Shown here: positions 19,301 through 28,700 of the stretch, piece by piece
Layout of the letters: the number at the start of each line of letters is the position of its first letter
Position numbering within the stretch: the first letter of the stretch is position 1
Source: CAVPKN01 sp963832835
Lineage (GTDB): Bacteria > Chlamydiota > Chlamydiia > Chlamydiales > JAAKFR01
NCBI GenBank assembly: GCA_963832835.1
Contig: CAWHVD010000001.1
Location: forward strand, 2,356,001 to 2,420,000
Direction: 5' to 3'
DNA length: 64,000 bases
Notes under the pieces: model-generated
What the model saw: the letters and a program-made list of their open reading frames with translations, nothing else
The model's database searches: none
Told to the model about the DNA's origin: nothing
Program-made: the position numbers and the translations under genes

Positions 19301-19430
19301 GTCTGAAATTTACGAGCTCGAAGAGCGTCCGGAGCTAGCCATTCGCCAACTCGAAGCGATGACCAAAAAAGGTGGAGAATGGGCGAGTCAAGCAAAAGAT
19401 AAACTAAAAAGGCAGTATGGTTTGGAATAA
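16386..19430 (+). CDS. Secreted TPR protein of the Exb/Tol-like operon
   Basis: This 1014-residue protein begins MRARLFLLLILLLTTTSFF, a signal peptide without a lipobox cysteine, so it is probably periplasmic. The rest is TPR-like, including YbgF/CpoB-style units (YVKAQETFYKLATQHPQSS, then ASEAWFWAAEAAF). Its stop overlaps the exbB start by 14 bp, so the two are translationally coupled. CpoB/YbgF proteins link the Tol-Pal machine to peptidoglycan synthesis, and a similar role here is inferred from the position next to ExbB/ExbD. It is much longer than CpoB. The start ATG 16386 lacks a strong ribosome site and is divergent from hctA over 97 bp. Confidence 0.85.
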   Translation: MRARLFLLLILLLTTTSFFWEDEQKLLRQLNQNGESALQKSDFEAAKKAFEELLGRISVVPSQKYQVDWHTYVDVALRLAHVYEELKEKEEAKRVLSLVLAKNPPIELACRLKLMQAQQAATCEAPAEAYFEMNQIIRHLPLEKWSCKEISFYHALQQTLDIHYDALVRKAKLYLTAGLYPEAIALYEEILTAIERDCYPKVKSCETLLAKTVRYRLAECHYLNANYEKSLSYMLLDDADTVDREMIYLSALCYREKKEYEKALELFQHYTHLTDKTDLEHYDHALFEIGHYFYQTRQIAKAQNYFEKLQAFNRKPSKLAALLLARIHVEEGRAKEVEKLLRPLIDTLTTQDPLQYECYYLRGLAAFELGAIEEARDFFERSLPCTQVGKWSCHSRYYLGWCYACLGDDPLKTEDVRRRFFNQAEESFTSLLDTQQHEEACLSLAQLYLLIFRHFNQQEPVVKLETLLLAQAETFSLTGQHEALLLRAEVGAHYADKEHLYVQATANRFRKAPLYAQGWYCRGVHHFQRGLQDPQHEAQSFETAAFAFEKALHWTDKSDKNLAADILKMEAKTHMCRRLPITSLALLEKLLSQFEESVEKREETLYLRGLLASQLPSLSYFSVAEESLNQVINHYSKGKYHAQALFALGTLYYKNEQYVKAQETFYKLATQHPQSSYASEAWFWAAEAAFLAGDNPTALRRHVYEDYPLSNLAAEAYFRQYTYSRYLEGGSEMIHHLKGFCPRFSDSPLEIIIHYLLGLHEEKLENAQNAFEKSIAAFSHHHKTLQAPDSYVYFYYRAKLELAARYLNESLQECESLLCSLISDFKQNGHALADLLKHKCPYPPLFEEAEFKLVQCYLKQGKESSAQKKLQEMLQHYDGAGIREGYYLSQVWQELGRLAMNCHDFDTALNCFEIALGCIPSSQANEPQLVLWLQQSACYQEKKEYDLAMRLLSKVINAETASPLRLKAMYLRSEIYELEERPELAIRQLEAMTKKGGEWASQAKDKLKRQYGLE

Positions 19431-20088
19431 TTTGATATTAGGAACGATCTGGAAAGATTATGTACTGCGTTACTTTACAGAAGGAAACACGATTCTGCTG
19501 ATCATCTTCGGATGCTCTTTGCTCGCGATGACCGTTTTTCTCGAGAGATTGATGCATTTAAAAAAATCGGAGATCGATACAAATCACTTCATCATTCAAT
19601 TGCGTAAGGTCGTGCTAGAACAAAACATCATTGAGGGTGTACGTATCTGCGAAGAGACAGGAGGGGCGATAGCCAAAATTGTCCGTGCAGGACTTCTGAA
19701 ACATGAAAAGCCAAGAGACGAAATTATCTCTAGCATGGAAATCGCGGGCTTAAGTGAAATCGCACGTCTTGAAAAAAATGCTAAAATTTTATCGATCATC
19801 GCCCACATCACTCCTTTAATTGGCCTTCTTGGTACCGTACTCGGCTTTATTCAGGCCTTTTCCGAGATGCGTGCATCGGGACTCATGGATATTTCCACCA
19901 CTAGAGTAGGTGCAGCGATGGAGTATGCTCTTGTTACAACAGCTGCAGGGCTAGTAGTCGCCATTCCCACACTTGTCGCTTATAACTATCTGGTCAGCCG
20001 CATCAAAACGCTTGTCCTTGAAATGCACATCACCTCTTCAGAAGTAGTCGATTTGCTGACCTGTCGCAAGGACCCGTATGAAATTTAA
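19417..20088 (+). CDS. exbB: Proton channel protein ExbB/TolQ family
   Basis: This 223-residue inner-membrane protein forms, with ExbD, the proton-driven motor that energises outer-membrane processes (Tol-Pal or TonB type). Three membrane segments are visible: ILLIIFGCSLLAMTVFL near residue 25-45, and the paired helices around ITPLIGLLGTVLGFIQAF and TTAAGLVVAIPTLVAYNYL. The conserved GLLGTV..G...AF motif is present. It overlaps the preceding TPR gene by 14 bp and exbD by 11 bp. C. trachomatis CT596 is the positional equivalent. With no TonB seen nearby, Tol-type function is more likely, but the family alone cannot decide. Confidence 0.93.
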   Translation: MVWNNLILGTIWKDYVLRYFTEGNTILLIIFGCSLLAMTVFLERLMHLKKSEIDTNHFIIQLRKVVLEQNIIEGVRICEETGGAIAKIVRAGLLKHEKPRDEIISSMEIAGLSEIARLEKNAKILSIIAHITPLIGLLGTVLGFIQAFSEMRASGLMDISTTRVGAAMEYALVTTAAGLVVAIPTLVAYNYLVSRIKTLVLEMHITSSEVVDLLTCRKDPYEI

Positions 20089-20536
20089 GACCTCGCTTAA
20101 GCCCACAACGGCTTTAATTGACTTGACCCCATTGGTAGACGTAGTTTTTTTAATGTTGGTCTTTTTCATCATCACTGCCGACATTCTTCCACTCAAGTCG
20201 TTGAACATTCAAAACCCCGATTTGGAGCGCTCGGCTCCACCGCGAACTGCACAAATCTTGGTGGTCATGGATGCCCAAAACGTGATCTATGTGGGCAGTA
20301 AAAAAGAGATTGTCGACCTTGAATCCTTTCAAGAAAGCCTGACAGCCGAGATCGCAAGTACTTTGGCAGCTCACCCGGGTGCCGACACAACCGTTGTGCT
20401 AAATATCGATAAAAGTGTTGAGTATGGAGATTTTTTGCGTCTCTTTTCGCTCGCACAAGAGTCGGGAGCCAAACTCCGACTGGCTTATAATGATATTTCA
20501 GGCAGGATGCAATGCTACGATTCACACATTCCTTAG
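20078..20536 (+). CDS. exbD: ExbD/TolR family motor protein
   Basis: This 152-residue partner of ExbB has one membrane helix (VDVVFLMLVFFIITADIL) containing the conserved proton-pathway aspartate in LTPLVDVVFLMLVFF. The periplasmic domain (VVMDAQNVIYVGSK, VVLNIDKSVEYGDFLRL) is typical of the family. It overlaps exbB and the next gene by about 11 and 25 bp. The segment from codon 45 onward, plus the next two genes, is duplicated about 21.3 kb away at 41515-42478. Confidence 0.93.
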   Translation: MKFKTSLKPTTALIDLTPLVDVVFLMLVFFIITADILPLKSLNIQNPDLERSAPPRTAQILVVMDAQNVIYVGSKKEIVDLESFQESLTAEIASTLAAHPGADTTVVLNIDKSVEYGDFLRLFSLAQESGAKLRLAYNDISGRMQCYDSHIP

Positions 20537-20925
20537 AACTCACTTTGCGGCAAAAAGAGTCACGCTTTTCCAGTGATTTCTGGAAGGGACTAGGTTGTGC
20601 CGTAACTTTCCATGTCTTACTCTTTGTCATCTTCCGCATCGCTGCGATGCCCAATTTTGACACGATCAGCCCCCTTAGGCCTGTACATGTCGAAATCGAT
20701 CTGGGCAGGCGAGACACATCTGTTACGCTCTCACCTATTCAATCCATTCCCTTTGCATGGGATACAATCCACTCCTCATCACTTGAGGCCTCGCTCAATG
20801 CATTAATTGCCTTTTCCTTTAAAGAAACTGACGCGCTCCCCTACACCCAAAAAAAAGAGCGCAGTAGACCCGACTTTTCCGAGCTTGAGAGAATCCAATA
20901 CATCCCTTTAGAGAGCTTACCATGA
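20512..20925 (+). CDS. CT598-like small membrane protein of the exb operon
   Basis: This 137-residue protein has one membrane helix (LGCAVTFHVLLFVIFRI) after a charged N-terminus, then a soluble tail. Position directly after exbD matches C. trachomatis CT598, upstream of tolB in that species. A single N-terminal helix followed by a periplasmic tail is TolA- or TonB-like, but it is far too short and lacks the energiser C-terminal domain. It overlaps exbD by 25 bp and shares ATGA with the next gene. A near-identical second copy lies at 41819-42232. Confidence 0.75.
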   Translation: MLRFTHSLELTLRQKESRFSSDFWKGLGCAVTFHVLLFVIFRIAAMPNFDTISPLRPVHVEIDLGRRDTSVTLSPIQSIPFAWDTIHSSSLEASLNALIAFSFKETDALPYTQKKERSRPDFSELERIQYIPLESLP

Positions 20926-21146
20926 TTGTCGTCAGCCAGAACACACTCCTACTTCTCTACCTCGGTTTTTTTCTCTTTTTCTCTCTAGGAGCCTGGTTGA
21001 CATCCCACCTGAAAGGACGTAAAAAAGAAAACCTACCCCCGGTTTATCAACTGCATACCTGTGAATACTGCGGTTTCCAATACCTTGCACCTACCGGCAC
21101 ACAGATCACCCCCTGCCCTCAATGCAAATCCTACAACAAATTTTAA
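20922..21146 (+). CDS. Small membrane protein with zinc-ribbon-like tail
   Basis: This 74-residue protein has one N-terminal membrane helix (LLLLYLGFFLFFSLGAWL), a basic stretch (HLKGRKKE), then a CxxC...CxxC metal-binding pair (CEYCGF and CPQCKS). Its ATG overlaps the upstream stop (ATGA), so it is translationally coupled. It is probably the last gene of the exb operon; function unknown. A second copy lies at 42229-42453. Confidence 0.7.
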   Translation: MIVVSQNTLLLLYLGFFLFFSLGAWLTSHLKGRKKENLPPVYQLHTCEYCGFQYLAPTGTQITPCPQCKSYNKF

Positions 21147-21169
21147 TTATCCTATTTCGCAAAATGAAC

Positions 21170-21199
21170 TTGTTACTTTTTTTTACATACAATTAAATT
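21170..21199 (+). promoter_or_regulatory. Promoter-like block upstream of N1
   Basis: TTGTTA, an 18-bp spacer and TAAATT, followed by N1 at 21230. The block, including CTTTACATACAA-like spacer sequence, recurs upstream of both PARP-like genes (42478-42506 and 49676-49704), which supports it as a shared promoter region. It is the only point between exbD operon and N1 where one is expected. Confidence 0.6.
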
Positions 21200-21229
21200 A
21201 TTTCTGATAAATGGTATAAATAAGCACTT

Positions 21230-24200
21230 ATGGCTCACGCAATCTCATCACCCCAAAAGAGCGTTGGACAAGGACAACCCCACCCTGACCAGCGAGCAGA
21301 AAAGTATTCTGATACAGGATTGCTTTGCAAGCTCTCTGACCGGGCTCTAGTGGTCTGTCACATTGTCTTAGCAGATAATGGAAGAGGAACAGGCTTCCTA
21401 ATCGGGAAAGATCTGATCATGACCAACAATCACGTGCTGGACTCCTTAGAGACAGCACGTGGCGCTAAAGCTCTCTTTTTTTACACCACCCACTCTAAGC
21501 CTATAGAGGTCGACCTCAATCCCGACGCTTATTTCCATACAAGTGAGACTCCCGATCCGTTGGGCTTTAAACCCATCAAAAGGAACAACCTTGATTTCAC
21601 TATCGTCGCCATTAAGTCCCATCCCAAAATCACTGAAATTTCTCACCTAGCTTTTTCCATTTTTGGAACTGATATTCCCCAGAAACAGAGCCACGCCAAT
21701 ATTATCCATCACCCTCTAGATCAAGGATCAACTTACCAGAAAGTTTCCTTCCGTGAAAACCTCGTAAAAGAGCTTGCTATCCACACCATCCACTATACCA
21801 CGGCTACCATGCCCGGATCTTCAGGAGCTCCTGTCATGGATGATGAAGGTAATCTGATTGCTCTACACCGGGCTACCTGCACCCATATTCTCAAAGCTCT
21901 TTTGAAAGAAAAGATGTTGACTGCACTGCTTCAGGAACTCTTCGGTGGCACTCCATTTACGCAAGCAAGCCTCACCCTGAACTTTCATGATCATGTGGGT
22001 AGATGTGCAACTATTGATGGGTCTCCGCTTTATGTTTTTTCCGATGGAGAGCTCAAAGGGCAGTATTATCATGAGGGAAAAACAGCCTCTTTATTCAGAC
22101 TCATCAACACTCAGCACCCCTCTCCCAAAAAATGGGCTCTCGATTTTATTAACGCACGGTTACTTCCCGAAGAGCAACTTGCAGATTACCATAAAGAGTG
22201 CAACACGGCTGTCCCCATCAAAGCGATCCATGACTATCTGAAAAGCGTGGGTCTTTTGGATCAAGTCCAGTTACGTTATCAGGAAAGCCAAAAGAACCTA
22301 CCCTCTCTGCTTAAGGAGAGCTATCTTCAAAAATGTGGTTCACTACCCCTTGTTCTTACCAATGCTGCTTTTCCCATCGAAAGCTTTTTTACCCAGCTCT
22401 CTATCGTTTCTCATGCTTCTCAAGAAAAAAAGGAAGAGGAGGTGGATCAAAGAGATCCTAACATGGTTGAAAAGGACTCTTTGCGTGAGATCTATGCACG
22501 TCTGTGTACAGCAGAAAAGGCTATCGAAATCCACAATCTGTTCGATGAGAAGACTAGAAGAGTGTTGGTGCTGGGAAGAGCCGGTATTGGGAAAAGCACT
22601 CTGTGTCAGAAAATCGCCTATGACTGGGCATCAGGCACCCTTTTTGATCAAAAGTTTTCGCTTGTCTACCACATCAAATTACGTGATTTTAACTCTCAAG
22701 ACAAGATTCTAGGTGATCCCCACGTGTGGATGAGCCAGATGATTGCTAAATCTTGCTATGCCGGGGCTCATCAAGAGAAAATCTTACAAGAGCTGAAAAC
22801 CAATCCGGAAAAAATCCTCCTGATCTTTGACGGATGGGATGAGGCCTCTAATCAGCTGATGCAAGCTCTTGAAGCCTATTTACTCAACACCCAAGTGCAC
22901 TATCTTGTGACCTCTAGACCCGGGGTGACTAGCAAAATCCATAACAACTTTGATCTGATTGTAGAAAACATGGGCTTTACCCGGACGCAAGTGCGAACCT
23001 ATTCAGAAAAGTTTTTTGCCCATACACAGTGCGCGGGGCTAGATGCTTTTCTAAAAATGCTCCACTCCCGCAGCAACCTCTTTACGATCGCGCATGTACC
23101 TATCCAACTCCAAATCCTCTGCACCTTATGGCACAAGGGGGAACAAGACTTTCCCCAAACTCTCACTCCCCTCTTCTCCAAAATTGTCCGCCATCTTTTT
23201 GAATGGGAGCAAAACAAAAACCCTCAGAAAAAAGAGATTGCACCTCTTAAGCGCTTATTTCTTTATCAAGCTCTTGGAGAGATCGCTCTAAAAGGCTTGG
23301 AGAGCAAGCAGCTCATTATCTCCGATACATTAGTCGTAAATGCGTTAATTGAAAAATCGTTGGAAGATGGTCGCTTTGAGAAGATCAGACGGCAAGATTT
23401 GATAAGCACCGGACTTGTCAAAGAGTGCGGGACAGATGACGCGCTCTATTTTCTACACCTCACCTATCAAGAGTACTGTATTGCTCATTATATCAGTAGC
23501 CTCCCTCAAAGCTCTTTGGATAAAAAACAGGCTCAAGATAGACAGCGTGCCTTTATCCAAACCTACCGCTACCAACCCCATTTTCATCTTGTGATCCGTA
23601 TGCTCGCCGGCTGCATGTGGGAAGCTTCCAAAGATCTCCAAACAATGGAGCTTTTCTTTGAATGGCTCTACAGTGGTCATACCGATCTTATCGGCGCCTA
23701 CCAAACGGAGCTGGTTCTCTCTTGCCTAGATGAATGTCGCAGTGAAGAGCTAGAGAAGAGGATTTGGGAGAAGTATAAGCTCGGAGACTTTGTGGGCCGT
23801 ATCATGGAGCGTGAAGCGACAAGGGACTGCCTAAGTCGGTTAATGTCTCTATCCACACCGGCATTTACGCAAGTAGCACAGCACCTAGACAAGGTAGGCA
23901 ATCAAGAGAAAAAGAATACGGAGTTCTTACGCTGGTTCTTTGACCATGTGCAGCAGTATGCAAATGAGACAAGATTCCCCCTAATCTTAGGTATGGTCCA
24001 AAAGGCTCTGTGTGATCAAAGTCATTTTGTGCGCGACTCTGCTGCTGGATCTCTCGGAGAGCTTGTAGCTCACGCCGGAAAGGAGAACATCCACCAAATC
24101 TTAGTTACCCTCCTAAAGGCTCTGATTGATCAAAATCCGTGTGTGCGCAGCTCTGCTGTTAAAGCCCTCGCAAACCTCGCAGCTCACGTCAAAAAGGAGA

Positions 24201-25741
24201 ACATCCCTCAATTCTTAAATAGCCTCCAAAAGGCTCTGAGTGATTACGACTGGATTGTGCGCGGAAAAGCTGCTGAAGCCCTCGGAAACCTCGCAGCTCA
24301 CGTCAAAAAGGAGAACATCCCTCAATTCTTAAATAGCCTCCAAAAGGCTCTGAGTGATAAAGATTCGAGTGTGTGCAGCTCTGCTGCTAAAGCCCTCGGA
24401 GAGCTCGCAGCTTATGCGGGAAAGGAGAACATTACCCAAATCTTCAATGAGCTCCTAAAGGCTATGGTAAAGGCTCTGGGTCGTCTAGAGATCGATGTGC
24501 TCAGATCTGCTACTCAAGCCATCGGAAAGCTTGCAGCTTATGCGGGGAGGGAGAATATCCCTCAAATCTTACATGAGCTCCTAAAGGCTATGGATGATCA
24601 AGAGTGCGATGTGCGCAGCGCTGTGCACTGCTCTGCTGCTAAAGCCCTCGGAGAGCTTGCAGCTCATGCTGCAAGGGAAAACATCACCCAAATCTTAAAT
24701 ATCCTCCAAAAAGTTATGAGTGATCAAGACTCGTGGGTATGCAGCTCTGCTGCTGAAGCCCTTGGAAAGCTCGCAGCTTATGCAGGGAAGGAAAACATCT
24801 CACAAATCTTAAATATCCTCCAAAAGGCTATGAGTTGTCCAGACGCGGGCGCTGCTGCTCAAGCTCTCGGCAAGCTTGCAGCTTTCGCCGAAAAAGAGAA
24901 CATTTCCCTAATCGTAAATATCCTCCAAAAGGGTATGTGTGATCCAGACTCGTATGTGCGCAACTCTGCTGCTCAAGCTCTCGGCAAGCTTGCAGCTCAT
25001 GCAGGAAAGGAGAACATCCCACAAATCTTCAATGCGCTCCAAAAGGGTATGTGTGATCCAGACTCGTATGTGCGCAACTCTGCTGCTCAAGCTCTCGGCA
25101 AGCTTGCAGCTCATGCAGGAAAGGAGAACATCCCACAAATCTTCAATGCGCTCCAAAAGGGTATGTGTGATCCAGACTCGTGTGTGCGCAGCTCTGCTGC
25201 TCGAGGCCTCGGAGAGCTCGCAGCTCATGCAGGAAAGGAGAACATCCCACAAATCTTAAATAGCCTCCAAAAGGCTCAGAGTGATCAAAAATGGATTGTG
25301 CGCAGGGATGCTGTTGAAGCTCTCAGAATGCTAGTAGCTCATGCAGGAAAGGAAAACATCACCCAAATCTTAAATATCCTCCAAACGACTCTGAGTGATC
25401 AAGAAGAGTGTATGCGCAGGCTTGCTGCTCAAGCCATCCTTAGCCTAAAAACAGAATGGCTTCTGTCTATTTTCGCTTCTCAGCCCTCCTCTCACCCCAA
25501 ACTGAATACTCTTATTTTTGAGCATTTTATTAACCAATCCATCCCTCTATATTGTGTTGAAAATAGTATGGCTTATTCCATCCATACCCGCGACACTTGC
25601 TACGAAGCATGCAATCTTAAGCAGCTAAGACTTCTCTCTAATCGCTGTGCTGCTCTTCTAACAAACACTTGGACAGAATCGGCCGAGCTTGAGAATGCTA
25701 AAGAGATCGTGGCTCCCAAAGAAACGTGTGTTGTAATGTGA
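21230..25741 (+). CDS. N1: trypsin-like protease-NACHT-HEAT protein with CaaX end
   Basis: This 1503-residue protein is the first of eight paralogues. Residues 1-215 form a trypsin/V8-like serine protease: GTGFLIGKDLIMTNNHV (His68), LDFTIVAI (Asp122) and PGSSGAP (Ser198). A conserved linker of about 215 residues follows. The NACHT NTPase has Walker A GRAGIGKST (449-457), Walker B LLIFDGWDE (530-538) and a VTSRPG sensor. After a helical region, about 13 HEAT-like units (consensus KALSDxxxxVRxxAAEALGxLAAHAGKENIPQIL, spread over 38 residues) run from about residue 920 to 1410. The tail ends KETCVVM, a CaaX prenylation box. There is no signal peptide. N1 has the 'MAHAISSPQK' (type A) N-terminus. 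NACHT proteins are oligomerising switches; here a protease would be the output domain (inference). Confidence 0.9.
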   Translation: MAHAISSPQKSVGQGQPHPDQRAEKYSDTGLLCKLSDRALVVCHIVLADNGRGTGFLIGKDLIMTNNHVLDSLETARGAKALFFYTTHSKPIEVDLNPDAYFHTSETPDPLGFKPIKRNNLDFTIVAIKSHPKITEISHLAFSIFGTDIPQKQSHANIIHHPLDQGSTYQKVSFRENLVKELAIHTIHYTTATMPGSSGAPVMDDEGNLIALHRATCTHILKALLKEKMLTALLQELFGGTPFTQASLTLNFHDHVGRCATIDGSPLYVFSDGELKGQYYHEGKTASLFRLINTQHPSPKKWALDFINARLLPEEQLADYHKECNTAVPIKAIHDYLKSVGLLDQVQLRYQESQKNLPSLLKESYLQKCGSLPLVLTNAAFPIESFFTQLSIVSHASQEKKEEEVDQRDPNMVEKDSLREIYARLCTAEKAIEIHNLFDEKTRRVLVLGRAGIGKSTLCQKIAYDWASGTLFDQKFSLVYHIKLRDFNSQDKILGDPHVWMSQMIAKSCYAGAHQEKILQELKTNPEKILLIFDGWDEASNQLMQALEAYLLNTQVHYLVTSRPGVTSKIHNNFDLIVENMGFTRTQVRTYSEKFFAHTQCAGLDAFLKMLHSRSNLFTIAHVPIQLQILCTLWHKGEQDFPQTLTPLFSKIVRHLFEWEQNKNPQKKEIAPLKRLFLYQALGEIALKGLESKQLIISDTLVVNALIEKSLEDGRFEKIRRQDLISTGLVKECGTDDALYFLHLTYQEYCIAHYISSLPQSSLDKKQAQDRQRAFIQTYRYQPHFHLVIRMLAGCMWEASKDLQTMELFFEWLYSGHTDLIGAYQTELVLSCLDECRSEELEKRIWEKYKLGDFVGRIMEREATRDCLSRLMSLSTPAFTQVAQHLDKVGNQEKKNTEFLRWFFDHVQQYANETRFPLILGMVQKALCDQSHFVRDSAAGSLGELVAHAGKENIHQILVTLLKALIDQNPCVRSSAVKALANLAAHVKKENIPQFLNSLQKALSDYDWIVRGKAAEALGNLAAHVKKENIPQFLNSLQKALSDKDSSVCSSAAKALGELAAYAGKENITQIFNELLKAMVKALGRLEIDVLRSATQAIGKLAAYAGRENIPQILHELLKAMDDQECDVRSAVHCSAAKALGELAAHAARENITQILNILQKVMSDQDSWVCSSAAEALGKLAAYAGKENISQILNILQKAMSCPDAGAAAQALGKLAAFAEKENISLIVNILQKGMCDPDSYVRNSAAQALGKLAAHAGKENIPQIFNALQKGMCDPDSYVRNSAAQALGKLAAHAGKENIPQIFNALQKGMCDPDSCVRSSAARGLGELAAHAGKENIPQILNSLQKAQSDQKWIVRRDAVEALRMLVAHAGKENITQILNILQTTLSDQEECMRRLAAQAILSLKTEWLLSIFASQPSSHPKLNTLIFEHFINQSIPLYCVENSMAYSIHTRDTCYEACNLKQLRLLSNRCAALLTNTWTESAELENAKEIVAPKETCVVM
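24929..25270. repeat. Three near-identical 114-nt HEAT units in N1
   Basis: Units 24929-25042, 25043-25156 and 25157-25270 are tandem. The first two are essentially identical and the third differs at a few positions, which indicates recent duplication inside the solenoid. Confidence 0.9.
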
Positions 25742-25798
25742 TGCATGAAAAATCACACTGCATTCGGAAAGACCCTCTTAACTAACTAGGCAAAAGCT
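25742..25798 (+). other. Conserved spacer between NACHT paralogues
   Basis: Every N-to-N junction (N1/N2, N2/N3, N3/N4, N6/N7, N7/N8) has a 53-59-bp spacer of the same sequence, ending in GGCAAAAGCT just before ATG. In this one TGTGAT (overlapping the stop) can pair with ATCACA across a 9-nt loop; that stem is weaker after N3. No promoter is visible, so the paralogues are probably co-transcribed. The AGG in the spacer is the only ribosome-site-like element. Confidence 0.6.
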
Positions 25799-28700
25799 AT
25801 GGCTCACACTCCCTCATCGACACAAAAGACCGGACTTGGAAATCAAGGGTCAGCCCTACAAGGGTACGCTGATACAGGATGGCTGGCTAGACTCAACGGG
25901 CGATCTCTTGTTGTCTGCCGGATCATCCTAGGTAAAAACCTAGGAGGGGGAACAGGCTTTCTCATTGGGAAAGATTTGATTATGACCAATAATCATGTGC
26001 TGAGCTCTTTGGAATCTGCACGCGATGCCCAAGCTCAATTTTTCTATACAAAAGATTCAGAGGGAGTGCAGGTGCCCCTAAATCCTGATGATTTTTTTTG
26101 TACAAGCCCCTCCCCTGATTTAGTTGGATTTGAACCTATTAAAAAGGGGGCTCTTGACTTTACCGTTGTTTCCATTCACTCTCATCCCAAAATACGTGAA
26201 GTTTCTCACCTAGCTTTTTCTATTTTTGGCACTCCTATCCCCCAAAAAGAGTGGAATGCTAACATCATCCACCATCCTTTAAACCCTGATGGCACGAGCT
26301 ACCAAAGAGTCTCGTTTCGCGAAAATCTCGTTAAAGAGGTCTCTATGTTCACACTACACTATGCCACTGCTACCTTGCCCGGATCTTCCGGGGCCCCTGT
26401 TATTGATGATGAAGGGAATTTGATTGCTCTACACCGGGCTACCTGCACGCATATCCTCAAAGCTCTTTTGAAAGACAAGATGTTGACCGCTCTTCTTCAA
26501 GAACTCTTTGCCGGCATCCCATTTGTTGGGGGAGCACTGACTTTAGAGCAAAGAGAATTTAAGGGCAGATGTGCAACTATTGGTGGGTCTCCGCTTTATG
26601 TTTTTTCCGATGGAGAGCTCAAAGGGCAGTATTACCATGAGGGGCACACGCCATCGCCCGCATCTCTTTTCAGACTCATCAACACTCAGCACCCCTCTCC
26701 CAAAAAGTGGGCTCTTGATTTTATTAACGCACGGTTACTTCCCGAAGAGCAACTTGCAGATTATCATAAAGAGTGCAACACGGCTGTCCCCATCAAAGCG
26801 ATCCATGACTATCTGAAATGCGTTGGCCTTTTGACTCAAATCGAGGCGCGCTATCAGGAGAGCCAAAAGAGCCTACCCACTCTACTTAAAGAGAGCTATC
26901 TTCAAAAATGTGGTTCACTCCCGCTTGTTCTGACCAATGCTGCTTTTCCCATCGAAAGCTTTTTTACCCAGCTCTCTATCGTTTCTCATGCTTCGCAAGC
27001 AAAAAAAGAGGTGGTGGCGCGTCAAAGAGATCCTAACATGGTTGAAAAGGACTCTTTGCGTGAGATCTATGCACGTCTGTGTTCAGCAGAAAAGTCTATC
27101 GAAATCCACAACCTGTTCGATGAGAAGACCAGAAGAGTGTTGGTGCTGGGAAGGGCCGGTATTGGGAAAAGCACTCTGTGTCAGAAAATTGCCTATGACT
27201 GGGCATCAGGCACCCTTTTTGATCAGAAGTTTGCAGTTGTCTACCACATCAAGTTGCGTGATTTCAACTCTCAAGACAAGATTCTAGGTGATCCACACAA
27301 GTGGATGAGCCAGCTGATCGCAGAAGCTTGCTATGCTGGGGCTCATCAAGAGAAAGTCTTAAAGGAGCTGCAAACAAGTCCGGAAAAAACCCTCCTGATC
27401 TTTGACGGATGGGATGAAGCCTCTGCTCAGCTGACACAAGCTCTTGAAGTTTATTTGCTCAACACCCAAGCGCACTATCTTGTAACCTCTAGACCCGGGG
27501 TGACTAGCAAAATCCATAACAACTTCGATCTGATTGTAGAAAACATGGGCTTTACCCGAATGCAAGTGGAAAGCTATGCAGAAAAGTTTTTTGCCCATAC
27601 CCAGTGCGCGGGGCTAGATGCTTTTCTAAAAATGCTTCACTCCCGCAGCAACCTCTTTACGATCGCGCATGTGCCTATCCAACTCCAAATCCTCTGCACC
27701 TTATGGCAGAAGGGGGAACAAGATTTTCCCCAAACTCTCACTCCCCTCTTCTCCAAAATTGTCCGCCATCTTTTTGAATGGGAGCAAAACAAAAACCCTC
27801 AGAAAAAAGAGATTGCACCTCTTAAGCGCCTATTTCTTTATCAAGCTCTTGGAGAGATCTCTCTAAAAGGCTTGGAGAGCAAGCAGCTCATTATCTCCGA
27901 TACATTAGTTGTAAATGCGTTAATTGAAAAATCGTTGGAAGATGGTCGCTTTGAGAAGATCAGACGGCAAGATTTGATAAGCACCGGACTTGTCAAAGAA
28001 TGCGGGACAAATGGCGCGCTCTATTTTCTGCACCTCACCTATCAAGAGTACTGTATTGCCCACTATATCAGCAGCCTCCCTCAAAGCTCTCTGGATAAAA
28101 AACAGGCTCAAGACAAACAGCGCGCCTTTATCCAAACCTACCGCTACCAACCCCATTTTCACCTTGTGATCCGTATGCTCGCCGGCTGCATGTGGGAAGC
28201 TTCCAAAGATCTCCAAACAATGGAGCTTTTCTTTGAATGGCTCTATAGTGGTCATACAGACCTTATCGGTGCCTACCAAACCGAGCTGGCGCTCTCTTGC
28301 CTAGATGAATGTCGCAGTGAAGAGCTAGAGAAGAGAATTTGGGAGAAATATAAGATCGGAGACTTTGTGGGCTGTATCATGGAGCGTGAAGCGACACGGG
28401 ACTACCTGAGTCGGTTAATGGCCCTATCCACACCGGCATTTACGCAAGTAGCACAGCACCTAGACAAGGTAGATACTCAAGAAAAGAACAATAAGAAGTT
28501 CTTATGCTGGTTCTTTGACCATGTGCAGCAGTACGCAAATGAGACAAGATTCCCTCAAATCTTAGGTATGGTCCAAAAGGCTCAGAGTGATCCTGAGAAG
28601 GATGTGCACTGCTCTGCTGCTAAAGCCCTCGGAAAGCTCGCAGCTCATGTAGAAAAGGGGAACATCCCTCAAATCTTAAATATGCTCCAAGTAGATCAAA

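Noticed and set aside
24000..25400. Regular 114-nt repeats resembling a CRISPR-like array
   Set aside because: The repeats are coding, keep frame, and encode HEAT-like helices; there are no short palindromic repeats with unique spacers.
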